A stretch of DNA of 64,000 nt from Zonotrichia leucophrys gambelii (lineage: Eukaryota; Chordata; Aves; Passeriformes; Passerellidae): assembly GCF_028769735.1 (NCBI RefSeq), contig NC_088173.1:22570038-22634037 (forward strand), written 5' to 3'. Positions within the stretch are counted from its first letter, which is position 1. Every line of letters begins with the position of its first letter. The notes under the pieces were generated by a model. That model was given only the letters and a program-made list of their open reading frames with translations. It made no database searches and had not been told where the DNA came from. Below, piece after piece: positions 39,301-51,976 of this stretch. A program made the translations under genes and the position numbers.

Positions 39301-40344
39301 CAGTAACAGCTCTCCAATTACACCACAAGATCACAATCTATAATAATTTATATTTCAACTATTTTTTTAAGTAAATTGGAATTCCTAAATACTTTCAAAG
39401 TATTGAAGTTTTGTATTTAAAAGTCTTGCTATGGCAACTCTCAAATCTAGTCTGAAAACACTTCAGACACTTGTAAATTTAGCAATACATGTTATCACTA
39501 TCAACAGTGCAAAGCTGTAAAATACTTGGCCTAGGAATCTTTTTGTAAGTATTTTTAGTATCTAATAGAATGATTGATAATACAATGCAGGGAGGTTTTC
39601 TGAAGAATAACTGAAATAATCTCTACTTATATTGGCTGTTTATGAAGTGAGCACAAGAATCTGTGTCTAACGCGGTGCTCAAGTATGTGTGTAATTACCA
39701 TAAACATAAGAAATCAAGCCTTCACAGATCTGTCTGGGACATAAAGTACTTGAGAAGGATGGTATTCAAGAAGAGTGTTTGCAAGAGGAAAATAACTATC
39801 CCCAGGTGTCTGTTTGTGACACAGGAGGGTGCACATGAACCCTGGAGGGCTGTGGTTAGTAGGTACTACTACTGCAGCATAGTTCTTCCACTGAGACCAG
39901 TCATGAAATAACTTTGCTGTGATGGGGTCATGAAATGAGTCATGAAACAAGTTTTCTTTGATGGGGTAATAAGGTGAATAAGGTGAGCAGTCACAGTATT
40001 TTATACAGAAGAACCATGAAAACAATTCTGTTGACCAAATTAGACTCAGATTGCTGGGGTAAACTGGGTAATAAAAGCTATCTTGCTGAGTAGGAGTCAT
40101 TTGTCCTAACTCAGATGATCGCTGTTACATTGCATTATTCATGCAATTAGTGTCTGTTATTACTTAGTGCATGTTAATCTGGATTTACAATTAGAGATTA
40201 ATTGGTCATATTATGGATTTCTATTTTTGTAAGTCAAAGCTGTTCTAGAGTAATGACACATGCAGAAATACAAATCACATTAATTGGAATTCATTTGTCA
40301 GTGATAAGGGTTTTTTAACGGGTAGTCCTTTTCTGTGTGCTTCC

Positions 40345-40368
40345 ACTGATCAGATAACTGATCAGATA
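40345..40368. repeat. 12-bp perfect tandem duplication containing TGATCA
   Basis: ACTGATCAGATA occurs twice in tandem, so two self-complementary CTGATCAG words lie 12 bp apart. Confidence 0.9.
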
Positions 40369-43300
40369 ATAATCTATGCACAAATTTTATGGTTTGGTTA
40401 AGGTCATTGACTATTGAGAGCAATATTCACAAATGTAGTTGTAGCCTAATTTCCCTTCAAGAAACATTCCTGAAGCTTGCACGTGCTTCATGTATGCTTT
40501 TGAAGCTTTATTGCCCATGGCTTTGGGAAATGCTTTAGCTTCTCAATTTAACCTCAAAATTGTGAGAGAATACCCTTGCACTGGGGCGGCCCTGGTAGCC
40601 CATGGATTTTGTCTTAACAAAATATGCCACTGACAGAATGAGTATACCTTTTATTTGTGCTCCTATTCAAGCTCATTTGAAACATTTGGAATAATATTAC
40701 ATTTTTGGGTCAGCCTTTCCTACTTAGATCTGTACAACTTCTATTTGTGCATCAGCAACAGTTTTGAGTGAGGGCCTGGAGTGCTATATATGTCTAAACT
40801 TATCCTTGCAGATTTGGATTAGAGCAGGCTTTGCTTTAAGCTGGTCAGGAACCTTGCTGCTTCACAGAGTATGTGCAGATAAAGGCATGTGAATGATAAC
40901 AGAGCTTCAAAACCGTAGCCAGAGCAGATCCTGGCAGTTCTGTCAAGTCTGTCAAGCTTAGGCATTGCTGTACACAGAGTCATCATGGTGAGGACACACC
41001 TTTAGAGAGAGGGTAATATTTTGGGGAAAGTAAGCAGATCCAGATGGTCCTGTTAAAGGTCAGATTCTACAGCTTTTCTTGATGTATAAACAAGGAAAAG
41101 ATGAAGCACAAGTTTTGAGAGTCTTTCTAGTGTAGCTACTATCTAAATACTGTACATTCTGATTCTCAAGCATCTGCTCCCAATCAGTTATAAACACCAA
41201 TGTGGCCCTTTTTGTTAGGATCTCTGCTAGTGTGTTTTGAAAGTCTGAAAAAAGGTCTGTGAAAGCACAAGAACTTCTTCCTAGGACAAGATTGACACTT
41301 AAAGGGTGGGAAAAAAAGTCTCCCAGTTCCAAAACCTATCACTTTTTGTTAACAATACCCAACTTCATAATTTTGCTTTCAATTTCTGTGGTAGATCATT
41401 GCAGGGAGAAAAGTAATTTTCACATCTTTCTCTGAAATGCTATGCTGTTACATTAGTTGGTCATAATACTACAAAATTGCCAATCCAAAAAGTGGAGGGA
41501 GAATGAAGATAATAATGTAAAAGTGCAAGGCCTTTGAGGGGCTCCTTTAGCCTTTCTGTCTTTGCCATGGGAACAAGTATTTATTTCCATCTCTGACCTC
41601 CTTCTTCTGTTTTTGTGTATACCTCTTTCTCTGTACACAACCCACCCCCAACCCTTTTTCCTTATTTGATTGATCTCATTTACCAGACTGCTGCATATTT
41701 GAGCCACAAGTGTTGGAATTAACCAGAGGCTTGTCAGCTTTGCAGTGGTCAGTCAGGTACTTCCCATCAGGAACGGAGTGAAAAAAATGTGGGAGGGACA
41801 TTTCTCTCTCTGTGCTATTTATACAACTCTTAGTTCCCCTGGCAACTTCTCCAAAAAAATGTCTTCTTGCCTGAAAAATGCATAGATGAGAGAATGCTGG
41901 GATGATTCTCCCCATTAAACACAATTTATCAAAAGATACATATATATTTTAAATTGTTATTAATTCTTACTGTGATTTGTTGGAAGCCTGAAACCAAATT
42001 ACTTAAGTCTGCTGAAAATACCACCCTAACCAGGTGTTTCTTTTAGGCTGTTCTGGTTGTGCAGATTTTCTCATTTATTTTTAGGAAAGCACTTGGAGTA
42101 ATTTCTTAAACCTCTGCACTGGAGATACACAATGGCAAAAATGTAATTCACACAGGAAAAAAAACCAACAACTTCGAGTCACTTTATGCCTTAAACCGGG
42201 CTATTTCATTAAAATAGCCTGCAGCATTCAGTGTTTGGGAAAACTTTACTGCTTCAGAAATAATTCTTGAACAACAGCCAGTAAACACCTGCCAGTGCTT
42301 TTGTTGAGAGGAGCATTCTAACCCATTTAAGAATAGGACTCACTGAGGTGATAATCATTCAACTCAAGCACCTTGTTTGTTGTGAAAAGTGTTTCAAGCA
42401 GCAAAAGAGGTACTCTGGAGAAGAAAATCCGTGACAAGCTGGGGGTCGCAGTCCTGCAGCAGCCACAAGCCCAGGGTCAGAGACAGCCCCAGCCTGCTCT
42501 GGTGGCTGTGGTGCAGGTGGGTCCCCAGACCCATCTCTGGCGCAGGTTTCGAGCCAGGAGGCAGCTTTTGGATAGTAACAGGGTGACAGAGAGCACTGGG
42601 ATAGCTACTGCCTGTACAATTTGGAAACCAAACACAAGAGTCATCTGAAATACTGTGAAGCGTTCAGCCTTACAATTAGATATAAAATGGTGTCTGTATT
42701 TTGGGTTCCTGATAATGGAAGCCAAAATGTGTTCTCTGAGCACTGGAGGGCACTGCAGCACTGAGCAAGAAATGTGCTTCAACACGACATTCCAGAAAAT
42801 AATGACTGTTTGCAGAAATGAGGAGGGGCTGGGGGGATCTGAAGGCAGCAGAGCACCAATCATTCATTACCAATCTGGCACGCTCAGTTTCCTTTCAGCT
42901 GAAAGTGTTACAACTTTATATAGCCCTGCAAAGGGCTGGGCAAACCTCTACACAGGCAGCCTCTGTAGACTCAGCTATGTGCCTAATGTTCTCTTTTTAA
43001 GTATGCCCATTTTCCCTCAGTACCTGAATTGATTTTTAAAATGTATTGCAGAACGTTTGAGACGTTAGTGAACAAAATGCACAGTTAACTCTGCCCGCCC
43101 AAAATACAGAGCCAGGCAGACAAGAACAAGGTTCTCAGTTTTGCACTTTCAGTGTGTTAATCAATCTGTCCACAATATAAACCTCAATTAGGTCATTATT
43201 TGATTAGCTTGGAAATGTTTTCCTAAAATCCAGGATCAGGTGCCACACTCCATTTTTATTACTTCTCCAGATAATCTTTTAGCTCTTTATGAGCAGCTCC

Positions 43301-46300
43301 AGCTCTCTGCATTTAGGGGAAGGAGAGAATCTCTTTAGGAGGTGATGGTTCTTTCCTATTTAAGAAAGCCAACAAAGAAACAGAAAACAAAAAATATTCT
43401 CTGTAGTAGGAAAAGGGTTGCTTAAGGGCATATTTCAGATTTTTAAGGATAAATTCTTCCCCTGAATCTCAAAAGCTCAAATTAGATGCACAGTGCACAG
43501 GTGTGATGAGTTCAGTCAGAGCATGTATCAAAATGCAGTTCCTTACTGTTTTGCTCTTCCTCCCACTCTCAGCATTACACTCCTTCTCAGCTCCAGTTGA
43601 CAATTATCTTCCATTCCATCATTTTGATATATTGACATTCTGTAACTGGGTCTGTAAGTCTTGGTAGCATCTTAATTATCTCACACTACAGTTCCGTCCT
43701 CTCATCCTCCATTTTGTTGGAAGACCTCCTGATCCTTTTGCTTGCCTGTTTCTGTGTCTCACCTTCCATTCCTCATCCTTCAGGGACATCTCAAGCCAAT
43801 TTGTTTAGTTTAATCTTTGATCACCCTCCCTCTCTTAGACACACTTTCCTCTTTGCTATAGGTTTCCTCAAGGTCAGAACGTTCTTCCTGTTGGTTTGGG
43901 AGATGCCTGGCTGCAGTCCCTTCCTTAATAACTCAGCTGAGCTCTCTCATCAGTTCATAAGGAAGGGAAGGTTGACAGCAAGAGAAGCAATCATTGTGAG
44001 AGGAGTTAGGCTGTGGTGCAAAACAGGCAGATAGATCTCCCAGGGTTTCTGTGAAATTGCTCCCAAACTTTAATTTCATCCAAAGTAGCAGGATCAGTTC
44101 TTAATTCCCAGGCTGCAACAACCTCAGGGCATGCATGTCACAGATTCCTGGCTCTCTGTCTCAGGGTGGCAAGCAATGATTTTACTGAGAAGAATGTATT
44201 GCCACCTTGTGAGGATAAAAGGATGGCAAATACAATTACTTGGAGCAGACAGTGTTAGATTCCAGAGCCTGGAATTAGATACCAGGAAATGCAGTTGTCT
44301 TACAAGCCTGTGATCTTTACTCCTATCCGTGCTGGGCTATGTACCAAGTTAAGAAAGTAGAGTTAGGTGTGCTTTAAGCTGGTGACACAGACCAAACCGA
44401 GCTCTTTTTCTGGATATAAATCCCCTTCTGTGCCAAGTTTCAGCGGTTTAAGCTGGTTAGGCACAATTGCACATGAAAAGAAAGTGAAATGGCCATTTTG
44501 ATCCAGCTATATTTATAGCAATGTGAATTAAAAATTTGCATTTTAAGCTGCGTAAAGTTATTTATCAGTATAAATAAAGCTTTCAAAAATATCAGCAGGA
44601 ATTCTCTCTTTGAACCTAATCCTAACAGAGTTTAGTATCTCTGTTTCTTATAGTTGTTTAATTTTATGATAGAATTAGGTATCTTTGCAGCAAATCGTAA
44701 TAAAAAAATGCATCCAAGCTTATAAATCAAAGTTCAAACAGATTTCTTGCTGTCTACTAATGTCTGTGCTAATCAAGGATGAGAAGAGAAACAGGAGGAA
44801 AAGCCAGAGTTGTTTTTGTGCTTGGCATCACCAATTCTGCCTTGTGATAACATTATGCTGGAACCATTCATTCACTCATTGCCCAGTAAAACTTGTTTAG
44901 ATTAAAAAGGTCAATTAAAAGTGCAGAATAAAGATTTCCTTATTCTGAAGTGAAGAGATGTAGCAGCTGGAAGATAGAAAGTTCTGCTCACACAAAATAC
45001 AGCTTCTTAGAAGATGGCAAGTCTCTGCATTGTACTACGAACTGCAGAATTTATTCTGACATAATTTTGGTATAAAATTAAGCAACTTTTAATCTTAAAA
45101 CTTGTTTAACTGTTCTGTTAAAAAAGACCTATGCCACCTTCTTTGTAGTAGTGAGAAAAACCTAATTCTGCAAAGGATGGAAAGAGCAGGAGATCTGTCC
45201 TTCAGGATGGTGCTGCTCCTCACATGCATGTAAGCATGACAGGAGCGGGAGAAGGCTGTGCCTTGCATCCACCCCTGAAATAGGCTGTGCTAAATGCAAT
45301 TTGACAGTGCAAGTTTCCCCTTTAGAGCCAGATAGACCTAAGGATTATAGATGGTGCTACAGACTGGTTTTTTTTGTAGGTAGCTGCTCAATTTTTATGA
45401 CATGGGCTCATTTCCTGCCTGGGAGAATGTCATGTCTGAACCACAAGGCAGCTCTCCCTCTGTCAGATACCTAAGGTAGCTCCAGATTGTCTGGTTGTCT
45501 GTGCAGGTGAGTACAAATGCTCAGATAGCGTGTCTGCCTTCTCTTTAGTCTCCTTCAGGGGCCAGGTTAATCAGTCTTTTCAGTCTGATTATTGTACCTA
45601 TTTCTGGACATAGTTTACTTGCCATTAAGCTGAACATTTCTTTTTCACTTTGTCAATACAGACTCCTTTTGAGGGATCTGAAAAATGTTTCCAAAATAAT
45701 GTACGAATGTCCATGAAATATTTGTAATTGTTTTCAGCTCCTGGTGTTAATGCCGCAGAAAGCGTAAGAGGCTGATTTGATTATGCCCAGTGTTATTCAG
45801 CAAGGGAAGTGCATTCACTCAATGTTGCTAGGCTACCAGCCTTATTTACAGATAGTCAGAACCTTCCAGGGCAGAGAGAGCTGAAAAGCTTCAAGAGCAG
45901 ATGTAAGAAGAGGAAATAATAAATGGCACTGATGATGCATTAGAATTCATTTTAGTGTGTGTTTTACTGTGGGGGCCCAGGGAGGGAACATGCAGGGAGA
46001 AAACACCTCAGCACTTAACTAACCCGTCACACTGCAAGCAGGGAGAGCAACAGGGAAAGAAACCACTGGCACTGCACAGTAGTTAAGTTGATTGTCAAAT
46101 TTAAGAAAGATTTTTGATTTTGGAAGCCAGCAGTTGAAAAGTTAGTCGCCAAGAATGTATATAAGAACAGGAAGATGCACTTAGAGAGTAGGTTATAAAT
46201 TCACTGTTAATACACACCCAGTTCATTTAGCCTAATGAAATTGGGTCTTATTTGCACTTTGTTTTCACTGTTTCAGCTAGACACAGATCTGTCCTGGGGC

Positions 46301-47891
46301 ACCCCTTGTTTAGCAATGTGGCTACCCAAAAAAAGAAGCCTTGCCTCCAACAAGCCTCACACAGCTCATTTTGGAGGCTTGACAAGCGATGGCAGTGCTA
46401 CAAATACAAAGTAAACCTGCCTTATCAGCACCTTACAGCACTTTATCTCATGTCCCCAGGGTCCTTCACCAGCGTTGCCTCTGCCTCCTTAGGAGCAGGG
46501 ACCCAGTGAGCTCTCTCACCCACAGCCGTGTCCCACAGGTCTGGATACGGCAGCAGAGCCATGGGTTGCAGCACAGTGACAGCCTCAGGGGAGAGAAGGA
46601 GTGGGGCATACCCAGGCTGCAGCAGGGAGCTGCAGAAGATGGACCAGAGGCAGGTCCACAAGGTCCCAGCAGCACATGCCTGCAGCCCAGACAGGAGGCA
46701 GAGCTGGAGGCAAGAACATGGGCCCCATGGCTTAGGGAGCAGAGTCTCATTTATGGAATATACCCCCATCAAATATGGGGCAGAAAATAGATTTTTCACA
46801 CAATAGGTCAAGTCATGTCCTGTGAAAAACAAGTATCTGCATCTCCACAAGATATTACACAAATGTGACAGCTTCTGCGTCAGATCTAATGGATGTAGAA
46901 ACATGATTCTCTTGAAATTGCTACTGGGAGGTATGTAAAGTACATATGTTTGCACATCAGCCACCTTAATGAAAAAATCCTGCAGATATACAAGCTGGAG
47001 GAAGAGGGGAGAAAATTTACAGTGGTGAAGTGCTGCGGCTGGGGTGCTAACATAGTGCTCCTGTCAGCCTGGTGACCAAATCTTGCTGAACACTGTGAGT
47101 CATATGAGGCTGTACCTGCCCTGCCCTGGCCGGCTGGGCTCGCCCATGTCAGTGTGAATCAGGGCTGGAGAGGCAGAGCAGCACTGCTGAGAAAAGGAGC
47201 ACATTAAAAAACAAAGAGAGAAACGGGTAAAATGTGTTTACAGCCTGCTCTGTTGGTTTGCAGCTGGCATGCACTAACATCCATCACTTAAATGTTTAAG
47301 GCTCTATTACTCAAGCAGAGGAATGGCAGTAGCTGCAGGCACAGAAGCAAATTTTACTCCATTAACCCTCAAATACCACCTGGAGTAACTTCTCATCTTC
47401 TCGGGAGTTCCTTTATTTTATCCTGCTATAACAGAGGACAGAGATTTACTCATCTAATTCAGACACAGTGGGTAAGAGGAAAAGAGGCAAAATATGTAGG
47501 TAATATCTAATGCAGGGAACCTGTTAACGCCTTCCAGCTCACAAGGAAGGAGCAGTGAGTCTGTGCATCCTTAAGAGGCTCCCACAAACACCCAGCAGCC
47601 TCTGAATTGTGGCTGGTCATGGCCCATTACCCAGTTCTGAGCGCAGCAGCCTGACCCTTCTCAGCCTCTGGCTCTGGAGATATGGAGCTTCTCTCAGCCC
47701 ATGGTGCCCAGGTAATTGCTGGCATCCCCCTCCTCTGCCAGGGAAGGGGTCCAGCAGTGTGCCTGCTGGTGTGTCTCCCCGTGCTGCCCTCCAGCTACAG
47801 GGGGCACAGCTGCTGTCTCAGGTCACCTTCTGCAAGGAGATGCACAGACACCATCACCTGAGCCACTTGGGGCAGGAGTGAGGGGCTGCTC

Positions 47892-48237
47892 TGTGGCATT
47901 CATATTCTCTGAACCTGAGAGAAGCAGAGAAAAGAATGATCAAAGCAATTCTTATCTCATTTGCTGCTCCTGTGTTGTGCCAAAATAGAATGCAATATGG
48001 AGATTGTTTACCCACAGTGATGGTGTTTTGTTTCCTTGGCCCATCAGGGCCAAGTGCGCGTCCGGACTGTTGGTCAAGAGACAGTCACGAGATTTTGTTC
48101 AGTGCTTGTGCAGTTTCAGTTTAGATGTAGTGTAATATAGCATAGAATAATACAATAACATAGTTAATTAACCTTCTGATATCATGGAGTCAGATGCATC
48201 ATTCTTCCCTGCATCAGGGGTCCTGAATTATCCGATA
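47892..48237 (+). mobile_element. Solo LTR of an avian endogenous retrovirus
   Basis: The block resembles passerine endogenous-retrovirus LTRs. It starts with TGTGG, then has a purine-rich GAGAGAAGCAGAGAAAAG tract, a GCTCCTGTGTTGTGCC segment, GGAGATTGTTTACCC, a CCAAT-box-like region now reading CTTGGCCCATCAGGGCCAAG (48035-48054), a GTCACGAG word, a repetitive TATAG/ATAAT tract with degenerate poly(A)-signal words (about 48130-48165), and ATGGAGTCAGATGCATCATTC before the 3' end. It is flanked by CTGCTC (47886-47891) and CTGCTG (48238-48243), which fits a 6-bp target-site duplication with one substitution. No primer-binding site or gag-pol sequence follows, so it is a solo LTR left by recombination between two LTRs. 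The family assignment is from memory; the exact ends are inferred from the flanks. Confidence 0.75.
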
Positions 48238-48780
48238 CTGCTGTTCCACCACAGGCTCCTCACTCTGCTCTGCTTAAACCCTGTCAGTGCAGCTTAGGTG
48301 GCTCCAGAGAGGGTCAGTTTTCTCTGCACTGTGAGTTATTCTGCGGGGCCTCATCCCTTCTGTGCACAGCAGTGGAAAGCTGGTGCCACTCAGTGCCACA
48401 GGTGTTGAGGGAAGCTGCAGATGCAAGCTGAGGAGCACTGGAGGGTGCTGGGACCTTCCAGACTCACCCAGATTAAAGTTTCTTAAAGATTCTTTTCCCA
48501 CTAATCCCTTCAAGAACCTTTGGTGCTTGATGAGTTTGGATTAGTGATTTTTGGAGATGATCTTCATCTTATCTGTCTTTACATCAGGCCTTGATTCCTC
48601 TGGTTGTTTTTGCTGCAGTGACTAATAGCACCTCCTGGCAATGAACAGGGATGTTTCCATAGATACACATTCTCCTCACCCATTCCCCCTTATGCAGGTC
48701 TGATGCCTGATAGTGGGGGGAAATCCCCTGGGGGAAACCTACATGGAATCTTTGGGAACTTTGTGGAATCTGCATTGCAT
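48238..48780. other. Non-coding DNA between LTR and hexanucleotide array
   Basis: No gene seen. The part at 48260-48500 is moderately GC-rich with open frames on both strands but no domain or splice support. Confidence 0.6.
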
Positions 48781-48876
48781 TTATATTTATATTTATATTT
48801 ATATTTATATTTATATTTATATTTATATTTATATTTATATTTATATTTATATTTATATTTATATTTATATTTATAT
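48781..48876. repeat. Perfect hexanucleotide array (TTATAT)16
   Basis: Sixteen uninterrupted TTATAT units, 96 bp. All long open frames across it are translation artefacts of the repeat (Tyr-Leu, Tyr-Ile or Ile-Asn dipeptides). The lack of interruptions suggests recent expansion and likely length polymorphism. The flanks give no sign that it came from a mobile element's tail. Confidence 0.97.
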
Positions 48877-51380
48877 ACATTACATTTATTATGGTATTAT
48901 TATGGTATTAAAATATAGTCTGCGATGAAATATTTGGGAAGGAAATTAATGTATCAGCTGTTAAGTATGGTTGAATGTTCCCAAATCTCAGCTTCCATGA
49001 TGAGTGAGTCCTTGAGAATTTTTTAATCTTTTTTTGCATGTTAACATATATATGAATGTTTAGCTATGATAGAAACGTTACTAAAGAGGAGAATTTTAAA
49101 GTTTATTTAGAAGAATTGAGTTGTAAATTTTCTGTTGATCTCAGTGTGATTGCATGATTGGAAATTTTATTACTTCCTAAGCCACTTATTACAGAAAATA
49201 CAGAAATTTTACATCATAAATTCTTTCACTGAACCTTAGTTTACAATTTATTTTAAAAAGTAACTTCTCACTTTAAGATAAATCTCATTTTCTTAAGTTA
49301 CAAAATAAGAAAAAAACATAAAACCTCCTCTCCTGCTACTGAAATTTAAGTTTCTTTTGTTTTTAGTTGAGCTTTTAAGAGAGGGGCTGTTTTCTTGATT
49401 AAGAAGAGTAAAATAATCAATTTATTCAGGTTTTGATCAAACACAAAACAATTTATAGGCCTAATACACATGGAGGGAAACATTTAGCCTGGATAAAGAA
49501 GGAAAATGCCTTCAGTTGTTAGTGAATGTGTGCTGGAAATTTTTTGACACCCTGAAACATTTAGTCATTATAGTCTCAGACCCTCTGTTCTCTACAATCC
49601 ACATTCTTTTTGCATCCACTGGTCATCCTGCAACACACCCTATCTTTGGACTGAAAACATCAGTAGATCACTGAGAAAAGATAATGAGATTTAGTGCACT
49701 AAACCCAACATATATTTCCTAGGTGTCCTTTCAGTAACTGAAAGTGTTGAAGAAGTGGAAGAATACAACTTTGGCTATTCCTATGGTCTTCTTGAAGCAA
49801 GAGAAAACAAATGCTATTTGCAGCAGATGTTCAATGCATTTTGAAATAATTTCAGACTGTCAGTTTTCAGGTATGTGAACTTACAATTTCTGAAGTTTCA
49901 GTTTTAACAATGTTTTACCAGATTGTTTTGTTTTGTTTCCTTAGGCCTAGCACAGTTAAACAGATAAATTGGACTGAGAGAAGAAATGGAGAGACCCTAA
50001 AATCCAGATAAGATTCCATAATTATTTTAGTGAAAACTTTTATTCCTAGTTTGCATAAATTTTTTTGTTGGCTGCATCTGGAATAATTTTCTAGGAAAGA
50101 GATTCCTTTTCCCACTCAGTCCATTTTGTTTTAAGATTTTTTTTTTTTGCTTTGTGCTATTTTGGAAAAGTAATAAGATGCAAGTAGGCTACCCTTATCT
50201 GAAGTGGCTTTATAAGTAGGACAAAGTCTGAATCTCTTAGCAAAATCTTGGACAAAAGTAAAGATCCTATTTTTTTTTTATTTTTATTTTTAATTTTTAC
50301 AGCTATTGGTATTATGTAACAATACAATACATGGCTAAATTTAAACACAACTTCAGATAAAAAAGGTAACATTGATTCTTCTGTACCTTGCCTGATTTTA
50401 AAATAAACAATTGTGAGGCTCAATTATTTTTTTTCTTGTTTTTATTCCCCTCCCTGCTGTTTTTCTGAACTTAGCTTTGCAATGCACTTGCAAATATTGG
50501 AATAGACTTTGGCATTACAACAACAGAAGTGCTTATTGAAAGCAGACTGTTTTATGGTGTCGATTCCACTCTGCCCCTGCTCAATAAGAGCAAGTGCACA
50601 GATCAGATGATGGTTCTATAGGTGCACAAGGCTGAGGACAGCAAGCAGTTAACTGAATTTTTTTAACTCCAGAGGATGCTTGGGCTGTAGTTTCTGGATG
50701 CAGTCAGCCTCATCAGGTTAGGTACCTTGCCTGTCCTCCCTAGACAGTTCTCCTGCTCAGTCTGATGTCTCACTAGAGATACCAACCTGTTCTGTAAGAG
50801 AGACACCCTCCTATTTTCAGTATGCTGATGTTGTTGCTCTAGGCTACGACAGAGTAGAGCTCTGGGCTGCAGCTTGTCCCATTTTTTTCCACTGCCTTGT
50901 GCTAGTGATTCACAACATCTTTGCTGTCAAAAAGCCACAGTTTTTAGTGGGAAAGCATGAGACACAACCGGGTCGAGAGGAGGAGAGGTGATTTAAACAA
51001 AGGACTGTGACATATCTCCATCTGTGCAGTTCAGCTGTCACATGAGGCCTCCCGGATGGGAACTAAAAGTGTGCTAATGGGCCGCAACATTCCTAAAGTG
51101 TATAAACACTTTAGAAATGTGCTTCTTTTGATGTATGACTTGCAAAATATTGTAGCAGCCTTGAAAATGCCACAATATGACAAAGAGAACTTCTACCAAA
51201 GTATTGAAGGGAAGTGGAGAGAAACTTAAAGGAAAAATTGGAGGTGGCAGATTTGTCAGCCATTGAAGTAGCAGATGACTGGGAAGCATAGAAAATCAAA
51301 AAGGTTAATTAATTCTTGTAAGTAATGTCTAGAATTTCATTTGATTGTCTTATTTTTCTGTTTTGCAATCTTGTCCTCAG
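48877..51380. other. Non-coding DNA, no gene supported
   Basis: Mostly AT-rich. At 49735-49843 an acceptor-like TTTCAG is followed by 36 open codons, rich in glutamate, to a TGA; a CAG/GTATGT donor-like site is at 49870-49876. The polypyrimidine tract is poor, so I do not call an exon. Confidence 0.5.
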
Positions 51381-51462
51381 GAACCCTGTACTTTGCTGAA
51401 GGAAGGAGCATTTAAGCCTGTCAAGTTTCAGATGCAGCCAAATGAAAATGGATTTACTAGAG
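51381..51462 (+). CDS. Candidate internal exon, second-last of a gene ending at 53724
   Basis: This 82-bp block has strong splice borders: a long T-rich tract ending TTGTCCTCAG (AG at 51379-51380) and an AG/GTATGT donor at 51463. Only one frame is open; the other two hit stops. The open frame enters in phase 0, exits in phase 1 and encodes 27 residues including CTLLKEGAFKPVKFQMQP and NENGFTR. The exit phase matches the next exon-like block at 53645, where one G plus AG gives a glutamate codon and the frame stays open to a stop. The protein family is not recognised. Strong borders plus phase agreement argue for a real exon; the short length and lack of homology evidence keep confidence moderate. 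Confidence 0.42.
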
Positions 51463-51976
51463 GTATGTACTACCTCAGGGCTTCAAAGTCAGGCAAAAGT
51501 GTTCTGTTTGGATATTTCTGGGCCCTGAGATCTGTTTTGGGAATTTGAGAACTGCTGCACATATCCTGCCTTGCCCAAAGGACAAGTTTTGTACCATTAG
51601 ATGTTATTGTAAGCTTTCTCTGGTGGACATCAAACAGAACTGTTTTCTGTAGAAACACAGTAAATGGAAATTGTCTTACAAGAAATGTTTTTAAAAACAA
51701 GTTAAACATTTCTCTGGCTAACCACAACCTGTATGATTTGGTGTGGTAAGGGGTTTAGGTAGTGCAACCTTGTGTATTTCCACAGTGTATTGTCAGCAGA
51801 GCTAAAATGAACTCTCTCGTGAGCTAGGCATAAAACAGACTTCACTCTGTGAAGTGAGCTGAAATGTCATATTTAACCATGCAAGAGCTTTACATGAGGA
51901 CTGCCAAAACATGTGGGGGCGACTATAATGTGACACACTTTTTTTGAGATACAATGATGAATTGAGATATTTAATA

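Larger units (their letters stand above)
30770..47891. other. Non-coding DNA, no gene supported
   Basis: No confident gene. Homopolymer T runs are at 31463-31477 and 36321-36339. Short direct repeats are at 33855-33893 and 40345-40368. The stretches 36540-36730, 43140-43220 and 44440-44640 are dense in TAAT, ATTTGCAT-like and forkhead-like words and could hold conserved non-coding elements, but this cannot be shown without an alignment. The GC-richer patches at 42400-42600 and 46400-46760 have overlapping open frames on both strands, the longest being 173 codons on the minus strand (46443-46964), with no recognisable domain and low-complexity leucine/cysteine-rich content. Confidence 0.55.

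Noticed and set aside
42540..42560. TTTCGAGCC word resembling a tRNA B box
   Set aside because: No matching A box at the right distance and no cloverleaf pairing.
42373..43032. Overlapping open frames of 91-128 codons on both strands
   Set aside because: No recognisable domain, conflicting frames and no good splice borders. A decayed mobile element is possible but I could not match one.
46443..46964. Longest open frame of the window, 173 codons on the minus strand
   Set aside because: The other strand is open in several frames over the same GC-rich patch. The translation is Leu/Cys/Ser-rich without domain or splice support, as expected from composition.
48584..48928. Long open frames on both strands made of Tyr-Leu, Tyr-Ile and Ile-Asn repeats
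   Set aside because: They are the six-frame reading of the TTATAT array and carry no gene signal.
49735..49871. Glu-rich 36-codon frame after TTTCAG with a downstream CAG/GTATGT
   Set aside because: The tract before the acceptor is not pyrimidine-rich and the frame stops before the donor.
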